From positions 62,001-126,000 of the forward strand of contig NC_054747.1 of NCBI RefSeq assembly GCF_018143015.1: DNA of 64,000 bases. Direction: 5' to 3'. The notes below the pieces were generated by a model. The model made no database searches. It saw only the letters and a program-made list of their open reading frames with translations, and was not told the DNA's origin. The stretch comes from Lytechinus variegatus. Its lineage: Eukaryota > Echinodermata > Echinoidea > Temnopleuroida > Toxopneustidae. Positions 56,772 through 64,000 of this stretch are shown piece after piece. Each line of letters begins with the position of its first letter. Positions within the stretch are counted from its first letter, which is position 1. Position numbers and translations under genes: made by a program.

Positions 56772-58340
56772 GTGTTGGCCTTATTGCTACCTTTTGAATT
56801 GGACTTGAGGTCTAACATGTGTGACTTAGCTACACAACATGGTGTAGGTACACGGCTTGTCTATGATAGAGACTTTCTTCTGCATCTGAACCCACACCGC
56901 AGAGATATTGACCTTCTCTTACATTCACCAACAACTCCTCTCCTGAAGTCCAATCTTTCAACAGGGCAAAAGAGATACAGGAGTCATCGAGGTAAACGCG
57001 GAGGAAGGCGGAAACAAAGAGAGATTAAAGTTTGCCTATCTCCCAGAGTCTTTGTTGACAATCGGTTAGGCCGATATGACAGAAACAGGAACCTCAACAA
57101 TCTAGTGAAAGTACCTCAAAAACAAGACCATGGTAGTAAACTGAGTGTTCAATTATCGAATTGCAGTTCTGTGAGGAATAAAGCTACCCTCTTGTATGAT
57201 CATATTATGGATAGTTACGTTGACATTATGTTCCTAACCGAGACCTGGGGTGGTATTCTGTAACTCTGTCATAACTTTTGTCATAAATTTTGTCATTTCT
57301 CTCCGAGATGTGACACCGCTATGATTGTCACAAATCGGTATTCTGAACATTGTCTTTTCCCTGTCATATCTCTCAAAGTTCCCACCCATCTTTTCGGAAG
57401 CAAACCAATCAAAATCATCGTTAGTTCCCAGTTGGAGCCCTTCTAGCCAATAGGAAAGCCCCGTGGCAAGTAGGGCGTATCCCCAAAACAGTCGCTGGCA
57501 TCGCGCAACTACGCGTATATTGATGCGCTTAATTACAAAGAGAGACAGGGAGCTGTGAAGAACTTTAGAAGAGAAGTATAAAAGTAAGGAAAACAGAGAA
57601 AAAAAGGAGGAATTAATATGTAGGGCCTAACTAATTGTAGCATGAAAAAATAATTTAGAAAATTGTCATGGATGATGAGTGAAACTACTACCACAATCTA
57701 ATCTAAATAATATCATTATATGCTTGACATTTAGTCGGCAGGGTATCGGAATATTTGGTAATAAAAGATATGACAAAATTTATGACTGCTACCCCCTGTC
57801 ATAACTTTTGTCATATCTTTTGCTTGAATAAAAGGATTACGCGCATTGAATGCCGTGTAATTTTGGTGCGCACTAAAGAGAAGAGACGAAATTTATGACA
57901 ATTTTTGTGACAAAAGTTATGACATCCACCAGAATACCGATATTGTCATATCTCTGAGATAAGATAAAATACAGAGATAAGACAATGTTCAGAATACCGC
58001 CCCTGGTTACGCAGTGATGATCCAGTTGTCATCGGAGAGTGCACACCTGCTGGTTATGCATTCTTGAATGTGGCAAGAGGTGGAAATGATGCCCATGGTG
58101 GGCTTGCTGTAATTTACAAGACTGGATTGAAATTGTCCTCGGTCAACATTTCGTCCTCTCATGACACATTTGAACTTGCTGCTGTTCTTGATCCCTCAAG
58201 TTCTGTATGCTATGTTGTCATCTACAGACCGCCTCCCTCAGCAAAGAATGGGTTCAAAACACAGGATTTTCTTCTTGAGTTCGAGGAACAGTTTGTGAGC
58301 TGACTACACACACATGGAAGCTCCTCATTCTTAACAGTAA
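56772..58340 (+). pseudogene. LINE ORF2 5' fragment (endonuclease), split by a MITE
   Basis: A basic N-terminal region (KRYRSHRGKRGGRRKQREIK) is followed by endonuclease motifs: SVRNKATLLYDHIMDSYVDI, then MFLTETW (catalytic Glu). After the MITE at 57,249-58,001 come LRSDDPVVIGECTPAGYAF, HGGLAVIY and VVIYRPPPS. The canonical Asn of the first motif also appears absent or shifted (NCSSVRNK). The frame changes near 58,300 (LTTHTWKLLIL is in another frame) and LINE homology ends by 58,340, so the reverse transcriptase is missing. Best fit: the CR1/L2/Jockey-type endonuclease group, different from the LINE at 4.7-9.7 kb. Confidence 0.75.
57249..58001. mobile_element. MITE with GGTGGTATTCTG ends
   Basis: 753 bp. 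The left end ggtggtattctg is matched by the inverse of the right end (ggcggtattctg). The outer 'ctggggt' / 'gcccctgg' text gives either a 5-bp duplication CCTGG or longer inverted ends. The interior has repeated 'tgtcataacttttgtcat' words in both orientations. It interrupts the LINE endonuclease frame between Thr-Trp and Leu-Arg codons, so the empty site can be deduced from the protein text. Confidence 0.8.
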
Positions 58341-58860
58341 ATCTTTTCAAAATGAACAATTTTTTGTTCATTTTCGATACAAAACAAAGAAATCAAATTC
58401 TTGGCATTTTTGTACCTAATTACCACAAATAGATATGCGCCACTTCAATTCTCTTTGATTTTTATGTTAAATCAACCATCAATGTATTTTCATTGCTAAC
58501 TTTAACATGCTTTAAAAACCTGATCTGTGATCCCAAGAAACTTTTCTTTCATAACTTTGTCTTCACAAGCACCTTTCATTCTCTAAACACCGACTGCACC
58601 GACTGAATATCACACGTCAAAACCTTATGTTTCACATTAGACTACATACACCTCTCAACATTCACTTCAATCTCCATACGACACAATGGGGAATAGAGAA
58701 ACAATAAACTTCAGCTGTAGTAGATCAGAATAGAATATATTTATTCACAACATAATAAATAAATCATGATCCAATGGCGATTCTTCTTAAACATACATAA
58801 TACCCTATCGAGGGGGTATTTCCTCCTAATGTGATATACAATTTATTAAAAGTCACAAAA
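58341..58860. other. non-coding; possible 3' end of host gene 2
   Basis: No coding text. On the minus strand an AATAAA hexamer lies at 58,739-58,744 (gtgaataaatata) and could be the poly(A) signal of the gene whose last exon is at 61,685-61,815. This would place the 31-bp array in its 3' untranslated region. That is inference only. Confidence 0.35.
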
Positions 58861-61409
58861 TGTAAATTTATCTCATGGGTACGCTACAAGGTATAAATTT
58901 ATCCCATGGGTATGCTACAAGATATAAATTTATCCCATGTGTATGCTACAAGATATAAATTTATCTCATGGGTATGCTACAAGATATAAATTTATCTCAT
59001 GGGTATGCTACAAGATATAAATTTATCCCATGTGTATGCTACAAGATATAAATTTATCTCATGGGTACGCTGCAAGATATAAATTTATCTCATGGGTATG
59101 CTACAAGATATAAATTTATCCCATGGGTACGCTACAAGATATAAATTTATCTCATGGGTATGCTACAAGATATAAATTTATCCCATTGGTACGCTACAAG
59201 GTATAAATTTATCTCACTGGTATGCTACAAGATATAAATTTATCTCCTGGGTATGCTACAAGATATAAATTTATCTCATGGGTACGCTACAAGATATAAA
59301 TTTATCTCCTGGGTATGCTACAAGATATAAATTTATCCCATGTGTATGCTACAAGATATAAATTTATCTCATGGGTACGCTGCAAGATATAAATTTATCT
59401 CATTGGTACGCTGCAAGATATAAATTTATCCCATTGGTACGCTACAAAGTATAAATTCATCTCACTGGTATGCTACAAGATATAAATTTATCTCATTGGT
59501 ATGCTACAAGATATAAATTCATCTCATGGATATGCTACAAGATATAAATTTATCCCATGTGTACGCTACAAGATATAAATTTATCTCATGGGTACGCTAC
59601 AAGATATAAATTTATCTCATTGGTACGCTGCAAGATATAAATTTATCCCATTGGTACGCTACAAAGTATAAATTCATCTCACTGGTATGCTACAAGATAT
59701 AAATTTATCTCATTGTTATGCTACAAGATATAAATTTATCTCATGGATATGCTACAAGATATAAATTTATCTCATGGGTATGCTACAAGATATAAATTTA
59801 TCTCATGGGTACGCTGGAAGATATAAATTTATCTCATGGGTACGCTGCAAGATATAAATTTATCTCATGGGTATGCTACAAGATATAAATTTATCTCATG
59901 GGTGTGCTACAAGATATAAATTTATCCCATGTGTACGCTGCAAGATATAAATTTATCTCATGGGTATGCTACAAGATATAAATTTATCCCATTGGTAAGC
60001 TACAAGGTATAAATTTATCTCACTGGTATGCTACAAGATATAAATTTATCTCAAGGTATGCTACAAGATATAAATTTATCTCCTGGGTACGCTACAAGAT
60101 ATAAATTTATCTCATGGGTACGCTACAAGATATAAATTTATCCCATTGGTAAGCTACAAGGTATAAATTTATCTCACTGGTATGTTACAAGATATAAATT
60201 TATCTCAAGGTATGCTACAAGATATAAATTTATCTCATGGGTATGCTACAAGATATAAATTTATCTCATGGGTACGCTACAAGATATAAATTTATCTCCT
60301 GGGTACGCTACAAGATATAAATTTATCTCATGGGTACGCTACAAGATATAAATTTATCTCATTAGTACGCTGCAAGAAATAAATTTATCCCATTGGTACG
60401 CTACAAAGTATAAATTCATCTCACTGGTATGCTACAAGATATAAATTTATCTCATTGGTATGCTACAAGATATAAATTTATCCCATTGGTATGCTACAAG
60501 ATATAAATTAAGCCCATGTGTATGCTACAACATATATATTCATCTCATGGGTACGCTACAAGATATAAATTTATCTCATGGGTATGCTACAAGATATAAA
60601 TTTATCCCATTGGTATGCTACAAGATATAAATTTATCTCATGGGTATGCTACAAGATATAAATTTATCTCAAGGTATGCTACAAGATATAAATTTATCTC
60701 ATGGGTACACTACAAGATATAAATTTATCTCATGGGTATGCTACAAGATATAAATTTATCCCATTGGTATGCTACAAGATATAAATTTATCTCATGGGTA
60801 TGCTACAAGATATAAATTTATCTCAAGGTATGCTACAAGATGTAAATTTATCTCATGGGTACGCTACTAGATATAAATTTATCTCACGGGATGCTACAAG
60901 ATATAAATTTATCTCATGGGTATGCTACAAGATATAAATTTATCTCAAGGTATGCTACAAGATGTAAATTTATCTCCTGGGTACGCTACAAGATATAAAT
61001 TTATCTCATGGGTACGCTACAAGATATAAATTTATCTCATGGGTATGCTACAAGATATAAATTTATCTCATGGGTACGCTACAAGATATAAATTTATCTC
61101 ATGGGTACGCTACAAGATATAAATTTATCTCATGGGTATGCTACAAGATATAAATTTATCTCATGGGTATGCTACAAGATATAAATTTATCTCATGGGTA
61201 CGCTACAAGATATAAATTTATCCCATTGGTATGCTACAAGATATAAATTTATCTCACGGGTATGCTACAAGATATAAATTTATCTCATGGGTATGCTACA
61301 AGATATAAATTTATCTCATGGGTATGCTACAAGATATAAATTTATCTCATGGGTACGCTGCAAGATAGAAATATATAAATTTATCTCACGTGTATGCTAC
61401 AAGATATTC
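58861..61409. repeat. 31-bp minisatellite, about 82 copies
   Basis: The consensus unit is tctcatgggtatgctacaag followed by atataaattta. The array runs head to tail over about 2,550 bp. Common variants are tatgc/tacgc, ctcat/cccat and ggg/tgg, some of them arranged in higher-order blocks. Most units keep exactly 31 bp; a few lack two or three bases (ctcaaggtatgc). No open frame spans the array. Confidence 0.95.
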
Positions 61410-61684
61410 ATGTCATTGTCCCCTAAATAGCATTCCTGAGCATCTAAACTGGTTGCTATGATGTCTCTTCATAAGACTGGTGCCTGAAAATGAAATTGAC
61501 CACTATCAAAAGTAAGGACAGAAGCTTTTCAAAAACCTTGGATTCTACACTAATTTTGAGGCTAATTATGTTTTTCATGGTTTAAAGAATCAATGGTCAA
61601 ATGTCTGTAAAATCATGTTAACTTTTAAAACAATGAGCATGCATGCCAAGCGAAAATTCAACCCTGACTACCTGGTAGTTATAA

Positions 61685-61815
61685 TTACTCTATAAATTCA
61701 TAGTCATCTGAACTATAATTTGAAGGAAGGGATTCTTCACGACTTGAGTCTCCAAGGAACCAACAGAGCCTCCTCGATACTCTCTCCATTGATCTTGCTT
61801 CATCGTCAAAAGTAC
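61685..61815 (-). CDS. last coding exon of unidentified host gene 2
   Basis: On the minus strand the acceptor cattgctttgcag opens an exon that starts with two bases completing a Gly codon. It then reads TFDDEARSMERVSRRLCWFL and GDSSREESLPSNYSSDDYEF, then IE and a TAA stop (61,685-61,687). The phase fits the exon at 63,694-63,831 (which leaves one base). The tail is acidic and serine-rich (SSDDYEFIE), plausible as a flexible or phosphorylated C-terminus. I do not recognise the family. Confidence 0.65.
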
Positions 61816-62513
61816 CTGCAAAGCAATGAAGAAAATGCATTTTCATTAATCATGATTATTAGATTCACATTTTTCTTTAAATTTGTGAAAAATCTTAAAA
61901 TAAGCATCATTCTTATATTTTCCAATTAGTAGTATTCTCAACAAAATAACTGGAAATGCGATATCAAAATCAAATTACAATATATTTGGTTGTATCCCAA
62001 TCTCTAATCAATATTCGATTATTTATCATGCATACCATAACTTTCCTCATTGTAAATAGCATAATATTGACTGGTTTTAATCAATAAAAGCAAAGAAATT
62101 GCACCTACATGATGTAAGCTGAAAAAAGTATTTGCAAATTTAACCCAAAATTGTGTTTTTTAGTCTGACATGGAGATATAAAACTGTCCCTAATGTTTTA
62201 GACTCATAATCTGGGGCATGTAACACAGAACTTAGCAATGATCGTAGCACATTTTCCTACAATTGATTCCATTGACTACAATGCACAATCAGTCGTGAAA
62301 ATGAAGCGTACGATCAATCACTAACCTTTGTGTTACGGGACCCTGGTGTAACTATTTGTGAATTTGTTTTCCAAAGAAAAATGTCTTGAAAAATACAATG
62401 CGATGACAGCTTTCTTTTACAAATCTAAAACAAACAAGCTTCAGCCCCCATTTACTGGATATATTAATTTTCTACAAGAGTAAATAAATATATATATACT
62501 GTATATAAATATG

Positions 62514-62547
<34 letters not shown>

Positions 62548-62560
62548 GTGTGAAAGAAAT
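61816..62560 (-). other. intron of host gene 2, with AT microsatellite
   Basis: Intron sequence with no recognised element until an (AT)n-rich stretch at about 62,490-62,548. The inverted SINE pair begins directly after it. Confidence 0.5.
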
Positions 62561-62648
62561 GGATGAAGAGAACAATGGTAGGCATAGCTTAAATCAAGGT
62601 TCCCCAGAGCTATCTACCCTTTGGAAAAATTGGTGATGCCGAAAAAAT

Positions 62649-62718
62649 GTCTCTGCTGGGTATTGAACCCGGGCCCCAGCTTTGAACGCCAGTGCCTTAA
62701 CCACTAGACCACAGAGAC
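62649..62718 (-). tRNA. tRNA-like SINE head, left arm (not a functional tRNA call)
   Basis: 70 bases that fold as a full cloverleaf on the minus strand: acceptor GTCTCTG/CAGAGAC, D stem GTC/GGC, anticodon stem CTGGC/GCTGG with loop GTTCAAA, and T stem CCGGG/CCCAG with TTCAATA. Box A is TGGTCTAGTGG and the box B-like text is GGTTCAATACC. The anticodon position reads UCA. Because it is part of a repeated, inverted unit it is called a SINE head. Confidence 0.55.
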
Positions 62719-62849
62719 GGGTTAGTGGCTAGGGCGACCCCGATCCGATTGACCGTCAGACAGATTTTCGACACCCATACCAGTTATAATTTCCTTTTTC
62801 GAAATCTGTCTGACGGTCAATCGGATCAGGGTCGCCTAGCCACTAACCC

Positions 62850-63481
62850 GTCTTTGTGGTCTAGTGGTTAAGCCCGGGGGGGGGGGCACTTACATTGATG
62901 AGTGGATACCATGCGTGACCAAAAAAACACGTTAAAAGGATGTCCTTTTCACGATAGGGCACGTTACGTACGTAACGTGATAAGGGTGTCAAAAACACAA
63001 AAATAATGAAAAAAGGGTATCTATTTCGCTAGGAAAATTACGTGTTTAGGGTCGAATTTGCGGGGATGATAAAACAAAATTAAAATGTTTTATAAAAGAT
63101 GTCCTTTTTGCTCCAACACTTTGTGTTTAGAGTCCGATTTGCGCGAGGTGTAGAAGGTGGGGTCGTACTAAACCAAATAAGGTAAAGCCGACGACCGAAG
63201 GACCCGTACTATAAAACATTCCTGTACTTGTTTAGGGGTTCATTTCAGGAAATATTTGCCAAGAGTATCGCTTTGTTTCCAATACTTGTTAAGGGTAGGG
63301 TTTCACACGCAAATACTTGTTAAGGGGTGCATTTTCAGAATATGGAAATTACGTGTTTAGGGTGCTTTTCGAGACCCCATGGTCGCGCATGGTATCCACT
63401 CGTGAATGGAAGCAGCCCCCCCGGGTTGTTAAGGCACCGGCGTTCAAAGCTGGTGGCCCGGGTTCGTTTCCTGGCAGAGAC
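62850..63481 (+). tRNA. tRNA-like SINE head, right arm, split by a MITE
   Basis: The same tRNA-like unit on the plus strand: 62,850-62,872, then 63,434-63,481 after the MITE and its duplicated target. Relative to the left copy several stem changes keep pairing (anticodon stem CCGGC/GCTGG, T stem CCGGG/CCTGG, acceptor GTCTTTG/CAGAGAC). The loop GTTCAAA is the same. Split, so not a functional tRNA. Confidence 0.5.
62873..63427. mobile_element. 555-bp MITE in the right SINE arm
   Basis: The ends are inverted: cccgggggg..., then gatgagtggataccatgcg at the left and cgcatggtatccactcgtg, then ...cccccggg at the right. A 6-bp duplication GTTAAG flanks it (62,867-62,872 and 63,428-63,433). The uninterrupted SINE in the left arm supplies the empty-site comparison. 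Internal words 'acgtgtttagggt' and 'acttgttaaggg' repeat. Confidence 0.8.
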
Positions 63482-63693
63482 ATTTTTTCAGCATCACCAA
63501 ATTTTCCAAAGGGTAGATAGCTCTCGGGAACCTTGATTTAAGCTACGCCCCCAAATAAAAGAGTTGCCAAAGCTGTAGTACATGTGTAACTTCACACACA
63601 CACACATATATATATATCTCACATCAGACCTCTATGACAACTTGGTCTATTGCATGAAATGCACCAATATTTCGTTTTAGAGTGGTAACTCAC

Positions 63694-63831
63694 CTGTATT
63701 TTGGACGAAACATGCAACTTCATCCTGTGGTTTGGTGTAAGTCTCCAGGAGTATTCTGTAACATGAACTCTCCTGTATAACTTTTGGGAGTCCAGGCACA
63801 TCCTGTTGTCCTCCAACAATCAAATGCCGAG
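63694..63831 (-). CDS. penultimate exon of unidentified host gene 2
   Basis: On the minus strand the acceptor cttcccatacag and a strong donor (ACAG, gtgagt) bound a 138-bp exon. After two bases completing the incoming codon it reads RHLIVGGQQDVPGLPKVIQE, then SSCYRILLETYTKPQDEVAC, then FVQNT, leaving one base (phase 1 in and out). Joined to the last exon it gives QNT-G-TFDDEARS without a break. The mix of hydrophobic and charged residues looks like a folded, intracellular domain. I cannot name it. Confidence 0.65.
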
Positions 63832-64000
63832 CTGTATGGGAAGAAATAGTACTTGTATAATTTGTACAATTATGCAGACAATGCGGTTAAGACCAAAAAA
63901 GCAGGCCTTGAATTGCAACACGTATAAGAAACTTGCAAGAAAAAAAAATTGGGAATATTCACAGACATGGCCTTAGCTTTGGCCTTGCCAAAATGCAAAA
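63832..64000 (-). other. intron of host gene 2, runs off the window
   Basis: Upstream intron sequence on the gene strand; no further exon was seen before the window ends. Confidence 0.4.

Larger units (their letters stand above)
62560..63556. repeat. inverted pair of SINE-like copies with 30-base loop
   Basis: The left arm (about 62,573-62,773) and right arm (about 62,803-63,556, with a MITE inside) are inverted copies. They share 'ctgtctgacggtcaatcgg', 'gatcagggtcgcctagcc', a tRNA-like head, and the tail words 'ccaaattttccaaagggtag' and 'ggaaccttgatttaagc'. AT and CA microsatellites flank both sides. The arms lie head to head, about 30 bases apart. Confidence 0.8.

Noticed and set aside
58861-61409. 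Regular 31-bp array read as a CRISPR array
   Set aside because: There are no unique spacers; the whole 31 bp repeats, and the window is animal DNA.
62649-62718. Functional UCA-anticodon tRNA gene (selenocysteine or suppressor)
   Set aside because: It is part of an inverted, repeated SINE-like unit and lacks the long variable arm and acceptor features of tRNA-Sec, so a SINE head is the simpler reading.

Overview
This is AT-rich, intron- and repeat-dominated animal DNA. I read it as a deuterostome and most likely an echinoderm, probably a sea urchin. The reasons are an array of leucine-rich-repeat (LRR) exons in the style of the expanded echinoderm NLR-type receptors, a Gmr1-like retrotransposon (a deuterostome group), and several long inverted-repeat foldback elements like the sea urchin TU elements. 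The species call is inference. Only two host genes can be supported, both on the minus strand and both found mainly from short exons with canonical splice sites.

Host gene 1 runs from at least 36,928 down to a stop at 12,285. It has six repeat-type exons of 162 or 165 bp, all phase 0 at both ends, each coding one LRR-like module of 54 or 55 residues. Five of them sit in a tandem array of about 1.07-kb units between 18.8 and 28.9 kb. A 377-bp exon and two short exons follow, and their phases join exactly into a C-terminus. No NACHT or other N-terminal domain lies in the window, so 'NLR-like' is inference. Host gene 2 is represented by its last two coding exons, at 63,694-63,831 and 61,685-61,815. 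They join in phase and end in a natural stop. I do not recognise the protein. A 2.55-kb array of a 31-bp repeat lies just downstream and may be in its 3' untranslated region.

Almost everything else is mobile DNA. 1-4.6 kb: small inverted-repeat elements and a diverged tandem repeat. 4.66-9.67 kb: a nearly full-length two-ORF LINE of the CR1/L2/Jockey group. 11.3-15.8 kb: three non-autonomous elements. 18.8-28.9 kb: the LRR array, with a truncated L1/Tx1-type LINE and a nest four levels deep (intron, TA-target element, foldback, SINE). 28.9-36.4 kb: LINE debris, GC-rich repeats and an old, broken DIRS-type element carrying a small DNA transposon. 37.8-43.3 kb: several MITE-like elements and a perfect 57-bp hairpin. 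43.8-56.6 kb: tandem arrays, Tc1-like remnants and a pair of inverted arms more than 8 kb apart that enclose a young, whole-looking Gmr1-like LTR element (47,772-54,635). 56.8-58.3 kb: a LINE fragment split by a MITE. 58.9-61.4 kb: the 31-bp minisatellite. 62.6-63.6 kb: an inverted pair of tRNA-like SINE heads, one split by a MITE.

No operon, CRISPR array or microbial system is present. The points most worth a second look are the modular LRR exon array, the LTR element with integrase before reverse transcriptase and a capsid region resembling the ancestor of SCAN, the nested foldback structures, and the 31-bp array beside host gene 2.
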